The notes beneath the pieces were generated by a model that was not told where the DNA came from, did not search any database, and saw nothing but the letters and a program-made list of their open reading frames with translations. 64,000 bases of DNA. It comes from Mycobacterium sp. 852014-50255_SCH5639931. Its GTDB lineage: Bacteria > Actinomycetota > Actinomycetes > Mycobacteriales > Mycobacteriaceae. Positions 53,834 through 62,812 of this stretch are shown here, in pieces (positions within the stretch are counted from its first letter, which is position 1; each line of letters opens with the position of its first letter). The stretch is taken from positions 49,098 to 113,097 of the forward strand of contig NZ_LZSV01000032.1 in assembly GCF_001665605.1 (NCBI RefSeq), given 5' to 3'. The position numbers were made by a program, and so were the translations under genes.

Positions 53834-54322
53834 TCAGTGCCCGCTCGACTTGAACCGCTCGACCGAACGCTGGACCTCGGCTTCGGCGTCCGCGCGGCCG
53901 ACCCAGTCGGCGGTCTTGACGAACTTGCCCGGCTCCAGCGCCTTGTACTGCTCGAAGAAGTGCTTGATCACGTCCAGCTCGAATTCGGGCACGTCGCCGA
54001 TGTCCTGGATGTGGTCCCAGCGATGGTCGCCGGCCGGCACGCACAGCACCTTGTCGTCGCCCCCGGCCTCGTCGACCATCCGGAACATGCCCACGGGGCG
54101 CGCCTCGACGATCACGCCGGGGAACACCGACTGCGGCAGCAGCACCATGGCGTCCAGTGGGTCCCCGTCCTCACCCAGCGTGTCCTCGATGAAGCCGTAG
54201 TCGGTGGGGTAGGCCAGCGAGGTGTAGAGGTAGCGGTCCAGACGCACCCGGCCGGTCTCGTGGTCGACCTCGTACTTGTTGCGCTGGCCCTTCGGGATCT
54301 CGATCGTCACGTCGAATTGCAC
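53834..54322 (-). CDS. ppa: Inorganic pyrophosphatase
   Basis: This 162-residue family I pyrophosphatase is the same length as its H37Rv counterpart. The metal-binding signature EDGDPLDAMVLL and the downstream KVLCVPAGD and two-histidine DHRWDHIQDIGD segments characteristic of mycobacterial enzymes are present. It removes PPi from biosynthetic reactions in the cytoplasm. It is divergent from dacB. Confidence 0.97.
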   Translation of the reverse strand: MQFDVTIEIPKGQRNKYEVDHETGRVRLDRYLYTSLAYPTDYGFIEDTLGEDGDPLDAMVLLPQSVFPGVIVEARPVGMFRMVDEAGGDDKVLCVPAGDHRWDHIQDIGDVPEFELDVIKHFFEQYKALEPGKFVKTADWVGRADAEAEVQRSVERFKSSGH

Positions 54323-54436
54323 TGTGTGCTCCTTAGATCTGGGCGTACCGCGGTGGTCCGTTTGCGTCGGGGATCACCCTAGTCGAGGCATTTGCGGCGG
54401 ATTCGGCAGAATGGGTCGGAGACAGTCAGGAGAGCG

Positions 54437-55822
54437 ATGGGTCCCACTCGCTGGCAAAAGTCCACCCACGTGTTCGTCGGGTTGGCCGTGCTGGCGTTTG
54501 TCGCCGCCGTAGTGGCGGCGGCAACGTTTTTCACCTCGGCGGGGCACGGCGGCAACAGCTCGCACGCGCCGATACCGCCCCCGCACGCGCCGACGGTCAA
54601 GCCGGGGATGATCCCGGTTAGTGACACCGCCGAGACACCGAGCCCGGCCGGGGTGGCCGCCGCGCTGGCGCCCGTGGCGGCCGATCCGAACCTGGGCAGG
54701 TTGGGCGCCCGGGTCACCGACGCCCTGACCGGGAAAGAGCTCTGGCAAGTGGCCGACGACATGCCGCTGGTGCCGGCGTCGACCAACAAGGTGCTGACCG
54801 CGGCCGCGGCCCTGCTGACTCTGGACCACCAGGCGCGGATTAGCACGCGGGTGGTGGCCGGCAGCCAGAACGCCCAGGGTCCCGTCGTGCTGGTCGGTGC
54901 CGGGGACCCGGTGCTGTCGGCGGCGCCGCCCGGCGTGGACACCTGGTACCGCGGATCCGCCCGGCTCAGCGACCTCGTCGAGCAGATCCGCCGCAGCGGA
55001 GTGACGCCGACGGCGGTGCAGGTGGACACCTCGGCGTTCACCGGGCCGACGATGGCGCAGGGCTGGGATGGCGCCGACGTCGACAACGGCGACATCGCGC
55101 CGATCGAGTCGGTGATGATCGACGCCGGGCGCATCCAGCCGAGCACCGTCAACTCCCGGCGGTCGCGAACCCCGGCGCTCGACGCCGGGCGAGAGCTGGC
55201 CAAGGCGCTGGGCCTCGATCCCGGCGCCGTGACGATCGCGACGGCGCCGTCGGGGGCGCGGCAGCTTGCCGTCGTGCAGTCGGCGCCGCTGGTGCAGCGG
55301 CTGTCCGAGATGATGGACCACTCCGACAACGTGATGGCCGAGTGCATCGCCCGCGAGGTGGCGGCCGCGATCAACCGCCCGCGCAGCTTCGCCGGGGCGG
55401 CCGACGCGGTGACGAACCGGTTGAGCACCGCCCACGTCGACACCGGGGGCGTAACCCTGATGGATTCCAGCGGACTTTCCGTCGACGACCGGCTCACCGC
55501 CAAGACGCTCGACGGTGTGCTGCAGGCCGCCGCCGGACCCGACCAGCCGACCCTGCGGGCGCTGCTGGATCTGCTCCCGATCGCCGCCGGTAGCGGGACG
55601 CTGGCCGACCGCTTCACCGATGCGGCCTCCAATCAGGGGCCGGCGGGCTGGTTACGCGCCAAGACCGGCTCGCTGACCGCCATCAACGCCCTGGCCGGGG
55701 TGCTCACCGACCGCAGCGGGCGGGTGCTCACCTTCGCCTTCATCTCCAACGCCGCCGGCCCGAACGGCCGCAACGCGATGGACGCCCTGGCGAGCCGGCT
55801 CTGGTCGTGTGGTTGCTCATGA
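54437..55822 (+). CDS. dacB: D-alanyl-D-alanine carboxypeptidase, PBP4/S13 type
   Basis: This 461-residue exported penicillin-binding protein matches H37Rv Rv3627c in length. An N-terminal membrane anchor (about 13-35) leads to motifs SxxK (Ser115-Thr-Asn-Lys118), SDN (HSDNVMAE) and KTG (AKTGSLTAI). It trims D-Ala from stem peptides in the periplasm. AGGAGAG at the right spacing supports the ATG at 54437. The stop overlaps the next ATG, heading a dacB-zincin-tilS-hpt operon. Confidence 0.95.
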   Translation: MGPTRWQKSTHVFVGLAVLAFVAAVVAAATFFTSAGHGGNSSHAPIPPPHAPTVKPGMIPVSDTAETPSPAGVAAALAPVAADPNLGRLGARVTDALTGKELWQVADDMPLVPASTNKVLTAAAALLTLDHQARISTRVVAGSQNAQGPVVLVGAGDPVLSAAPPGVDTWYRGSARLSDLVEQIRRSGVTPTAVQVDTSAFTGPTMAQGWDGADVDNGDIAPIESVMIDAGRIQPSTVNSRRSRTPALDAGRELAKALGLDPGAVTIATAPSGARQLAVVQSAPLVQRLSEMMDHSDNVMAECIAREVAAAINRPRSFAGAADAVTNRLSTAHVDTGGVTLMDSSGLSVDDRLTAKTLDGVLQAAAGPDQPTLRALLDLLPIAAGSGTLADRFTDAASNQGPAGWLRAKTGSLTAINALAGVLTDRSGRVLTFAFISNAAGPNGRNAMDALASRLWSCGCS

Positions 55823-56865
55823 GCGCGCCCTCTGAGCTGACCCTCGGTACCGCCGTCGACTGGCGCTTCGCCGCCACCGTCGGTCAGCGGCTGGCCCGGC
55901 CCGGTCCGCCATCCAGTGAATACACCCGGCGTCAGGTGATCGACGAGCTCACCAGTTCGGCCGCCAAGGCCGAACCGCCGGTGCGTGAGGTCACGGGCCT
56001 GGTCACCAACGGTGTCGTGCCCGCCGCCCGCATCGTCGACCGCCCCGAATGGATCGGCGCGGCGGCCGAGTCGATGCGGGTGATGATGAACGGGGCCGAG
56101 AAGCCGCGTGGCTTTCTGACGGGCCGCGTCACCGGCGCGCAGACGGGCGCCGTGCTGGCGTTCGTTTCGTCCGGAATCCTCGGTCAGTACGACCCGTTCG
56201 CCGCCGCGAAAGAGGGCTGCCTGCTGCTGGTGTATCCCAACGTCATCGCCGTCGAGCGGCAGCTACGGGTCGATCCCTCCGACTTCCGGTTGTGGGTCTG
56301 CCTGCACGAGGTGACCCACCGGGTGCAGTTCACCGCCAACCCGTGGCTGTCCGAGCACATGTCCCGCGCTTTGGCGCTGCTGACGCGGGACGCCGGTGAC
56401 GACATCGCTCAGGTGGCGAGCCGGCTGGCGGAGTACGTCCGCACCCGCGGCAACGGGGCGGCAAATGGCAGCTCGTCGGGAATCGTGGGTCTGGTGCGTG
56501 CGGTGCAGTCCGAGCCGCAGCGTCAGGCCCTCGATCAGCTGCTCGTGCTCGGCACGCTGCTGGAGGGCCACGCCGACCACGTGATGGACGCCGTCGGGCC
56601 GATGGTGGTGCCGTCGGTGACCACCATCCGCCGTCGATTCGACGAGCGCCGCAACCGCAAGCAACCGCCGCTGCAGCGCCTGCTGCGCGCGCTGCTGGGG
56701 CTCGACGAGAAGCTCAACCAGTACACGCGGGGCAAGGCGTTCGTCGACCACGTGGTGGGGAAGGTCGGCATGGAGCGGTTCAACGCCATCTGGACGGGTC
56801 CCGAGACGCTGCCCCTACCCGCCGAAATCGAGGAACCCCAGCGATGGATCGACAGGGTGCTGTAG
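55819..56865 (+). CDS. Zinc metalloprotease-like protein (DUF2342 zincin, Rv3626c-like)
   Basis: This 348-residue actinobacterial zincin has the metal motif HEVTH at 163-167, in the context VCLHEVTHRVQF, and a later LEGHADHVMDAVG block that supplies further ligands. There is no signal peptide. Its substrate is unknown. The ATG overlaps the dacB stop, and tilS begins 22 bases inside its end. Confidence 0.92.
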   Translation: MSAPSELTLGTAVDWRFAATVGQRLARPGPPSSEYTRRQVIDELTSSAAKAEPPVREVTGLVTNGVVPAARIVDRPEWIGAAAESMRVMMNGAEKPRGFLTGRVTGAQTGAVLAFVSSGILGQYDPFAAAKEGCLLLVYPNVIAVERQLRVDPSDFRLWVCLHEVTHRVQFTANPWLSEHMSRALALLTRDAGDDIAQVASRLAEYVRTRGNGAANGSSSGIVGLVRAVQSEPQRQALDQLLVLGTLLEGHADHVMDAVGPMVVPSVTTIRRRFDERRNRKQPPLQRLLRALLGLDEKLNQYTRGKAFVDHVVGKVGMERFNAIWTGPETLPLPAEIEEPQRWIDRVL

Positions 56866-57806
56866 GGCAGCTGCGCGCTGCCGTCGAGGCGTTCATCCAG
56901 ACCCATGTCGCCACGGCCGAACAATGGTGCGTGGCGCTGTCCGGCGGCCCGGATTCCCTCGCGCTCACGGCGGTGGCGGCCCAGCTGCTGCCCACCACCG
57001 CCGTGATCGTCGATCACGGGCTGCAACCCGACTCCGCCGCGATCGCCGAAACCGCCCGGGCGCAAGCCGTCACCTTGGGATGCGTTGCGGCACAAGTCGT
57101 TCGCGTACACGTCGGAAACGAAGGCGGTCCCGAGGCCGCCGCCCGTGCCGCCCGATATGCGGCGTTGAGCGCGTACCACGGCGGACCGGTGCTGTTGGGC
57201 CACACGCTCGACGATCAGGCGGAGACGGTGCTGCTGGGCCTGGGCCGCGGGTCGGGCGTGCGGTCGATCGCCGGGATGCGCCCGTACGACGCGCCCTGGG
57301 GCCGGCCACTGCTGGGTGTGCGGCGCGCCGTGACCCACGCCGCGTGCCGCGAGCTGGGGCTGACCGCGTGGCAGGACCCGCACAACACCGACCACCGCTT
57401 CACCCGGACCCGGCTGCGCCTGGAGGTGTTGCCGCTGCTCGAGGATGTGCTGGGTGGCGGGGTGGCCGAGGCGCTGGCCCGCACGGCGACGGCGTTGCGG
57501 GAGGACACCGAGCTCATCGACTCGCTCGCGGCCCAGGCGCTGCCCGAGGCGAAGGCGGGCGCGGGATTGCAGACGCAGGCCCTCGCCGCGCTGCCCGTCC
57601 CGGTTCGGCGCCGGGTGATCCGCGGCTGGCTCTTGGCGGGCGGCGCAACGGGCCTGACCGACAAGCAGATCCGCGCCGTTGACGCCCTTGTCACCGCCTG
57701 GCGCGGGCAGGGCGGGGTGGCGGTCGGGTCCGCACTGCGCGACGAGCGGCTGATCGCGGGGCGGCGCGACGGCGTACTCACCCTGTGGCGCGAACCGGTT
57801 CGATAG
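56844..57806 (+). CDS. tilS: tRNA(Ile) lysidine synthase
   Basis: This 320-residue enzyme converts the wobble C of tRNA-Ile(CAU) to lysidine, allowing AUA decoding. The ATP-pyrophosphatase P-loop SGGPDS lies at residues 33-38. LGHTLDDQAETVLL and the HRFTRTRLR segment are the usual TilS blocks. The C-terminal TilS substrate-binding region is short (GWLLAGGATGLTDKQ). It is coupled to the zincin gene by a 22-base overlap. Confidence 0.95.
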   Translation: MDRQGAVGQLRAAVEAFIQTHVATAEQWCVALSGGPDSLALTAVAAQLLPTTAVIVDHGLQPDSAAIAETARAQAVTLGCVAAQVVRVHVGNEGGPEAAARAARYAALSAYHGGPVLLGHTLDDQAETVLLGLGRGSGVRSIAGMRPYDAPWGRPLLGVRRAVTHAACRELGLTAWQDPHNTDHRFTRTRLRLEVLPLLEDVLGGGVAEALARTATALREDTELIDSLAAQALPEAKAGAGLQTQALAALPVPVRRRVIRGWLLAGGATGLTDKQIRAVDALVTAWRGQGGVAVGSALRDERLIAGRRDGVLTLWREPVR

Positions 57807-57856
57807 GCGCAATACCGGGGTCGCCGTTGGTTATTCGGCCGTTGGCGTGGCACTCT

Positions 57857-58468
57857 GTGGGCGTGGCCCAGATCTCCTCGGCGATCACCCCCGCCCAGCC
57901 CGTGGAGCTGTACCCGGGGGACATCAAGTCAGTGCTGCTTACTGCCGAGCAGATCCAGGCGCGGATCGCCGAACTCGGCGAGGAGATCGGCGGGCAATAC
58001 CGCGAAGCCATGACCGAGACCGGCCAGGATCTGCTGCTGATCACCGTGCTCAAAGGCGCCGTGATCTTCGTCACCGATCTGGCCCGGGCGATTCCGGTGC
58101 CGACCCAGTTCGAGTTCATGGCCGTCAGCTCCTACGGGACCTCGACGTCGTCGTCGGGTGTGGTGCGAATCCTCAAGGACTTGGACCGCGATATCCAGGG
58201 CCGCGACGTGCTGATCGTCGAGGACGTCGTCGACTCGGGTCTGACCCTGTCGTGGCTGCTGCGCAACCTCACCAGCCGCCATCCGCGTTCCCTGCGCGTC
58301 TGCACGCTGCTGCGCAAGCCCGATGCCAAGGGCGCCAACGTCGACATCGCCTACGTGGGCTTCGACATCCCGAACGACTTCGTCGTGGGCTACGGCCTGG
58401 ACTACGACGAGCGCTACCGCGACCTGTCGTACATCGGCACCCTGGACCCCAGGGTGTACCAGCAGTAG
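57857..58468 (+). CDS. hpt: Hypoxanthine-guanine phosphoribosyltransferase
   Basis: This 203-residue purine salvage enzyme has the PRPP-binding motif VLIVEDVVDSGLTLS, the flexible-loop SSYGTSTSS, and LRKPDAKGANVDIAYVGFDIPNDFVVGYGLDYDERYR. I chose the GTG at 57857, whose translation (VGVAQISSAI) lines up with the H37Rv start; a GTG two codons later is possible. It is downstream of tilS by 50 bases. Confidence 0.96.
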   Translation: MGVAQISSAITPAQPVELYPGDIKSVLLTAEQIQARIAELGEEIGGQYREAMTETGQDLLLITVLKGAVIFVTDLARAIPVPTQFEFMAVSSYGTSTSSSGVVRILKDLDRDIQGRDVLIVEDVVDSGLTLSWLLRNLTSRHPRSLRVCTLLRKPDAKGANVDIAYVGFDIPNDFVVGYGLDYDERYRDLSYIGTLDPRVYQQ

Positions 58469-58474
58469 TCGCTA

Positions 58475-58521
58475 GGCGGCGATCGCAAGCGCGGCGAAGC
58501 CGGGTGCGGCGGGTCGCCGCC
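58475..58521. terminator. Bidirectional hairpin between hpt and lpqG
   Basis: GGCGGCGA (58475-58482) and TCGCCGCC (58514-58521) are perfect complements flanking a GC-rich loop, between convergent genes. There is no T-run. Confidence 0.5.
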
Positions 58522-58527
58522 ATCGGG

Positions 58528-59274
58528 CTAGTCCAACTCCCACACCGCGGTCACCGAGAAGCTCACCGTCTGCTGCCCGGGTTCCAGCGGGACCATGCTG
58601 GGCATGGCCTTCGGTGGCGCGGGTGGTCCCCCGGGCGTGGGTTCCGTCGCTTCCGAAATGGACAGCACCCTGCCCAGCCGGAGCCCGGACAGCTGGGCGT
58701 ACTGCTCGGCGCGATTCTTCGCGTCGTTGAACGCCCGCGCGCGAGCATCCTTGACCAGCTGCGAGTCGTCGGCGATGGAGTAGCTGACCGACTTGATCCG
58801 GGTGGCGTCGCCGCCGGTGCCGACGATCAGGGCCAGCATCCGCGACGCGGCGTCGGGCGGGTGGATCTTGACTGTGATGGCGTTGGTCGCGCGGTACCCC
58901 GTGATGGTCTCGGTGCCGTTGGGCCCGGGGTTGCTGAACTGCGGCTGCAGCGTGACCTCGGTGGTGCTGATGTCCTTGTGGTCGACGCCCGCGCCGACCA
59001 GCGCGTTGATGACCGCTTGCTGACGGTCGTTGGTCTGGTTCATCGCGGCGGTCACGTCGGGTGCCGTGAACTCGATGCCGACCTCGGCGGTCAGGGTGTC
59101 GGGGACGCCCTGGACTTGCCCCGACCCGAAGACCGTGACCTGACGGGGATTGACCCCGGGCGCGGGCGCGGAAGGCGGGGAATCGCAGGCCGACACCATG
59201 GCGGCCGCCAAGCCGGCGACGGCCAGGGCGATCAATCTGCGGGCAAACCTCGGGGTTTTCATAGCGACCGGCAT
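58528..59274 (-). CDS. lpqG: Lipoprotein LpqG, SIMPL/DUF541 domain
   Basis: This 248-residue protein has an N-terminal lipoprotein signal with the lipobox VSAC, lipidated at Cys30 (or Cys26 if the ATG four codons on is used). It is followed by a SIMPL (DUF541) domain with VTVFGSGQVQG near the start and ARARAFNDAKNRAEQYAQLSGL in the middle. The domain is periplasmic and forms oligomers in relatives. The function is unclear. Confidence 0.93.
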   Translation of the reverse strand: MPVAMKTPRFARRLIALAVAGLAAAMVSACDSPPSAPAPGVNPRQVTVFGSGQVQGVPDTLTAEVGIEFTAPDVTAAMNQTNDRQQAVINALVGAGVDHKDISTTEVTLQPQFSNPGPNGTETITGYRATNAITVKIHPPDAASRMLALIVGTGGDATRIKSVSYSIADDSQLVKDARARAFNDAKNRAEQYAQLSGLRLGRVLSISEATEPTPGGPPAPPKAMPSMVPLEPGQQTVSFSVTAVWELD

Positions 59275-59462
59275 GCTGGCACCCTAGCCGCTGGGGGGCA
59301 GCCGATGCTACGGGTTGGCCGACGTCTCCCGATCCGGCATCACGTAGATACGAATGATGTTGTGTGCCTGCGTATTTACTATCCCAAGCACTCATTGGCA
59401 AAGCCGCGCGGCTACCCTAGCAACCACATATAAGTACATATATGTCTCTAATCATATTTGCT

Positions 59463-59496
59463 TGCAACATCTTTCATGCCTGATTCAAATGTTGCA
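59463..59496. repeat. Inverted repeat TGCAACAT/ATGTTGCA
   Basis: Perfect 8-base arms at 59463-59470 and 59489-59496 with an 18-base spacer lie about 170 bases upstream of the PE start. They could be a regulator site for a dimer spanning three helical turns or a hairpin. Confidence 0.6.
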
Positions 59497-59565
59497 GCAT
59501 TTCCGCCCAGCTAAGTGAACAGTTATCGACCCGGTAATGAATTGGCGCGTCAGAAGCTGTCATCT

Positions 59566-59593
59566 CTGGACACGACTGCCCTAACGTGTCCAG
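59566..59593. repeat. Inverted repeat CTGGACACG/CGTGTCCAG
   Basis: Perfect 9-base arms (59566-59574 and 59585-59593) flank a 10-base spacer about 70 bases ahead of the PE start. If transcribed it would form a stable leader hairpin; otherwise it could be an operator. Confidence 0.65.
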
Positions 59594-59661
59594 GCGTCTG
59601 ACTCAGTGTCCGTATTTGGCGCTGAAAGCTGTTGATTTGAACCGATTTTGAGGAGGAGAAT

Positions 59662-59961
59662 GTGTCTTTCCTGATGGCGCAACCGGAGATACTGGATGCG
59701 GCCGCCGGCGAGCTGCACAGCATCAACGAGGCGGTGCGGGAAGGAAATTTGGCTGTGGCGGTCCCGACGACCGAGGTGGTTCCCGCCGCTGCTGACGTGG
59801 TATCGATATTGACCGCGGCACAGTTCTCCTGGCACGCGCAGCTTTTTCAGGCGATCAGTGCGCAGGCGGCCGCGGTTCGTGATCAGTTGGCGACGACGCT
59901 TGGCGTCAGCGCCGGTTCGTACGCCGCCACGGAGACGGTCAACGCCGCCGCGGTCGGTTAG
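59662..59961 (+). CDS. PE-family protein (PE32-like)
   Basis: This 99-residue PE domain has no C-terminal extension. It has two amphipathic helices (AQPEILDAAAGELHSINEAV and ILTAAQFSWHAQLFQAISAQAAAV) and a YxxxD/E-type tail (SYAATE), the ESX secretion signal. It starts at GTG right after AGGAGGAGAAT. It pairs with the downstream PPE protein, 11 bases away, to form a secreted heterodimer of a type VII (ESX) system. Confidence 0.93.
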   Translation: MSFLMAQPEILDAAAGELHSINEAVREGNLAVAVPTTEVVPAAADVVSILTAAQFSWHAQLFQAISAQAAAVRDQLATTLGVSAGSYAATETVNAAAVG

Positions 59962-59972
59962 GCGAGGGCGCA

Positions 59973-61202
59973 ATGCTGGATTTCGCGCAGTTACCGCCGG
60001 AGATCAACTCCACGCTGATCTATTCGGGACCCGGCTCGGGGCCGATGCTCGCCGCCGCGTCGGCGTGGGACGGGTTGGCCGCCGAGCTGTATTCGGCGGC
60101 AGTCTCCTACGGCTCAGCGATTGCGGCCCTTACCGACGGACCATGGCAGGGGCCGGCCGCGTCGTCCATGCTGGCTGCGGCGGCGCCGCAAGTGGCGTGG
60201 CTACGCGGCACGGCCGGACGGGCGGAAGACGCCGCCGCTCAAGCCGTGGCGGCAGCGGGTGCCTACGAGGCGGCGTTCGCCGAAACGGTGCCCCCACCGG
60301 TGATCGCGGCGAACCGGGCGCTGTTGATGGAGTTGCTGGTGACGAACTTCCTCGGTCAGAACACCGCGGTAATTGCGGCCACCGAGGCGCAGTACGGCGA
60401 GATGTGGGCACAAGATGCCGCCGCGATGTACGGATACGCCGGTACGTCGGCCGCGGCGTCGACGTTGCCACCCTTTGAGCCGGCGGCACCCACTACCAAC
60501 CCGGCCGGGGTCGCCGGACAGGCCGCGGCGGTGGCGCAAGCGGCCGGTACCAGCGGAAATGACAGCACGCAAGTGCTCAACGCGGTGCCTCAAACGCTGT
60601 CGTCGCTGGCCGGGTCGACGAGCAATCCCCCCGCCAATCCCGTGCTTTCCCTGGGTGGAATCGGGCTGAACACCGAGGGTGACGGGATTGTCGTGGGGGG
60701 GCCGCTGGGTGACCTCTTGGAGGGTCTGACCGGGTCGCAGACCTTGGACGCCAGCACGCCTTTCGACGCGTTCATTCGATTGATATCGCCGACGCGGCTG
60801 TTCGTGACCACCTTCAAGGATATCGAAGGTCTCGCTTCCCAGGCGATGCCAAAGGCGGCCGCCAGCGCCGCAAAAGCCGCCGAAGCGGCACTGCCCGCCG
60901 CCATCTCGGGCGGCGGCCTCGGCTCGCTCGGCTCGATTGGCGGAGCCGTGGGTAAGGCGGCATCGATCGGTGGGCTATCGGTGCCGGCGGTATGGACAAG
61001 CGCGGCCCCGGCGACACCGCCGGTCGCCGTGGCGCTCAACGGCCTCACTGCTGCATCGGCTATTGAACCTGCCACGAACGCGGTTGGTGGGGTGCCGATG
61101 ATGCCTGTCGGTGGGGCGGGGCGCAGTGCAGCAGCCCACTTCGTCGCGCCGCGATACGGTTTCAAGCCCACGGTCATCGCTCAACCCCCCGCTGGAGGCT
61201 GA
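59973..61202 (+). CDS. PPE-family protein (PPE65-like)
   Basis: This 409-residue protein has an N-terminal ~180-residue PPE domain with the PPE motif at FAQLPPEINS and a WxG turn (DGPWQGPAA). A low-complexity Ala/Gly-rich linker follows. The C-terminal end carries a PPE-PPW-like or SVP-like region (LSVPAVWTSAAP; SVP group with the GxxSVPxxW pattern) and ends KPTVIAQPPAGG. Its neighbour PE and the lpqG flank match H37Rv PE32-PPE65. It is presumably exported by an ESX system. Confidence 0.92.
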   Translation: MLDFAQLPPEINSTLIYSGPGSGPMLAAASAWDGLAAELYSAAVSYGSAIAALTDGPWQGPAASSMLAAAAPQVAWLRGTAGRAEDAAAQAVAAAGAYEAAFAETVPPPVIAANRALLMELLVTNFLGQNTAVIAATEAQYGEMWAQDAAAMYGYAGTSAAASTLPPFEPAAPTTNPAGVAGQAAAVAQAAGTSGNDSTQVLNAVPQTLSSLAGSTSNPPANPVLSLGGIGLNTEGDGIVVGGPLGDLLEGLTGSQTLDASTPFDAFIRLISPTRLFVTTFKDIEGLASQAMPKAAASAAKAAEAALPAAISGGGLGSLGSIGGAVGKAASIGGLSVPAVWTSAAPATPPVAVALNGLTAASAIEPATNAVGGVPMMPVGGAGRSAAAHFVAPRYGFKPTVIAQPPAGG

Positions 61203-61226
61203 CTCGAGGCTCACGCGCAGTGCGCG

Positions 61227-62804
61227 TCAGAAGGGTGGATCGTCCGGCAAGGGGTCCAGGGCCGGTTCGTCGGGAGTCCAGTCAGGCGGTAGTTCTTCGG
61301 GTTCTTTGGGGTCGTTCACCCAAGTGCAGAAGGGGCTGGTGCTCGGTGTACCTTTGAACGCAAAGAGCATGTCGCGCATGTGATTTCGGAACTTGCGCGC
61401 CGAGATCTCCTGCTGGCGGGCCTCCTCCAACGCTCGCCGGGATTCGTTGATCGGCCGCTGCACGCGGTTGTGGTTGCGCGCCCGAGCGATCCGCGCGCTT
61501 CGTTGCCGCGATCTGCTCCTTCTGCTGGGCGCCGGCGCCGCGCAGGCCGGGCCGCGGGTTTGAGGGAAGAGGTCGGCACCGGCGGGCGAGGTGCGATAGG
61601 TCCGCCCGGTCGGGGACTGCCAGACGACGGTGCCGTCGGCCAGTTGCATATCGCGCCACCCGCCGAAGGTTTTGAGTCGATGATGTTGTCGGCAAAGGCA
61701 TTTGAGGTTATCCGCGACGGTCTGCCCACCCGCCGCCGGATTCCGGTGGTTGAACGGAATGGTGTGGTCGAGGTCGCAGACGACGGCCGGCCGGCTGCAC
61801 CCGGGGAATCGACAGGTGAGATCGCGGCACCGGACGGCCCGCTCCAGCGCGGCGGATGGTTGGTAGCGCAGCGCTTCGACCGGGCTGGTCACCGGATCGG
61901 CCACGAGTACGGATGCGGCAGCGGCCAGTCGGCGCACCTGCTCGGCGTCGATGACCCCGTAACCCTCCAGATAGCCGGGCTCAGTGCCATCGGCATCGAC
62001 GGTCCGGTCGGTGGCCACCACGTTGATGACCACCTGCGCTCCCGTCCCGACATGGTCACCCACCCGGTAGGGGCACTCCGGTTGCCCGCAGGTGCAGGCC
62101 AGCTCGCGGCCCTCGGCCAGCGCGGCCAGCGCGTCCGCCCGGCGCTGATCCAGTGTCCGCGGGTCGGAGGGGCAAACCCGCTTGGCGACCTGCGAGAGCC
62201 GCCGATCAAAGGCGGTTGCGGCCGTGGCGGCGACCGACCCGTAGATGTCGGCCATTCCATCCTCTTTGGTGCTGATTGCGATGTGGCGGTCGTTCTCGGC
62301 CGCAAGACGGCGCTCACGGGCGGCGTCGGGGTCGGTGGCTCGCACGGCGGCGTCGACGGCGTTGATGATGCGCTGCTTCGACCAGCCGTGCCAGTTACCG
62401 ATGCGTTCGGCCAGCGACCCGTCGATCTTCGTGATCAGCTCCTCGTCGGTCACCAGATCACTGCGGCTGATGATCAAGCGCACGGTCCGCCAGTCCGTCC
62501 GGCCCACCGCGAGCAGGGCCGCAACCCTGGGCAGCCTGGTGTCCAGCGCCTCCGCGTACGACACCAGATAGCTCGCCGCCACCGGCGAGAGGTTCATCGC
62601 GGCGGCGACCTCGGCAGCGGTCTGCTCGAAGCCGTCGATCGCCGCGTATTCGTGGGGCCGCTCGGGCCGCTCGGCGGTGGCCACCCGGTGCCGCAGCAAC
62701 GCCGCTACCGCGGCCAGCCGGCGGGCCACCAGCATGGATTCCTGCCGGTGTGACGACTCGATCAGCTCCACCAGGGCGGCGGGCCCGGTCGATAACTCGA
62801 ACAT
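61227..62804 (-). CDS. 13E12-type DUF222/HNH endonuclease-like protein
   Basis: This 525-residue protein has a large helical DUF222 domain (about 30-330) and a C-terminal HNH domain with CRFPGCSRP, CDLDHTIPFNH, N (ADNLKCLCRQHH) and the treble-clef cysteines. Mycobacterial genomes carry many copies (REP13E12), and several are DNA-damage inducible. I chose the ATG at 62804 because TATAAT and an SOS box place transcription start one base upstream, giving a leaderless mRNA; an ATG ten codons earlier would be outside the transcript. Confidence 0.9.
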   Translation of the reverse strand: MFELSTGPAALVELIESSHRQESMLVARRLAAVAALLRHRVATAERPERPHEYAAIDGFEQTAAEVAAAMNLSPVAASYLVSYAEALDTRLPRVAALLAVGRTDWRTVRLIISRSDLVTDEELITKIDGSLAERIGNWHGWSKQRIINAVDAAVRATDPDAARERRLAAENDRHIAISTKEDGMADIYGSVAATAATAFDRRLSQVAKRVCPSDPRTLDQRRADALAALAEGRELACTCGQPECPYRVGDHVGTGAQVVINVVATDRTVDADGTEPGYLEGYGVIDAEQVRRLAAAASVLVADPVTSPVEALRYQPSAALERAVRCRDLTCRFPGCSRPAVVCDLDHTIPFNHRNPAAGGQTVADNLKCLCRQHHRLKTFGGWRDMQLADGTVVWQSPTGRTYRTSPAGADLFPQTRGPACAAPAPSRRSRSRQRSARIARARNHNRVQRPINESRRALEEARQQEISARKFRNHMRDMLFAFKGTPSTSPFCTWVNDPKEPEELPPDWTPDEPALDPLPDDPPF

Positions 62805-62812
62805 GTGTTCGA
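62797..62812. promoter_or_regulatory. SOS (LexA) box
   Basis: TCGAAC-atgt-GTTCGA is a perfect match to the mycobacterial LexA consensus TCGAAC-N4-GTTCGA. It covers the transcription start and the first codons of the HNH gene and touches the -10, so LexA binding would block transcription until DNA damage. Confidence 0.88.

Larger units (their letters stand above)
59275..59661. promoter_or_regulatory. AT-rich region upstream of the PE/PPE pair
   Basis: This 387 bp gap is much richer in A and T than its surroundings, especially 59340-59500. It contains the palindrome ACATATATGT (59436-59445), two longer inverted repeats listed separately, and AGGAGGAG (59651-59658) as the strong ribosome-binding site for the PE gene. 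AT-rich islands like this are typical Lsr2-bound regions; that is inference. Confidence 0.6.

Noticed and set aside
61380..62753. 457-codon open frame antisense to the HNH gene
   Set aside because: It mirrors the DUF222/HNH coding sequence on the other strand and shows no domain or ribosome-binding site.
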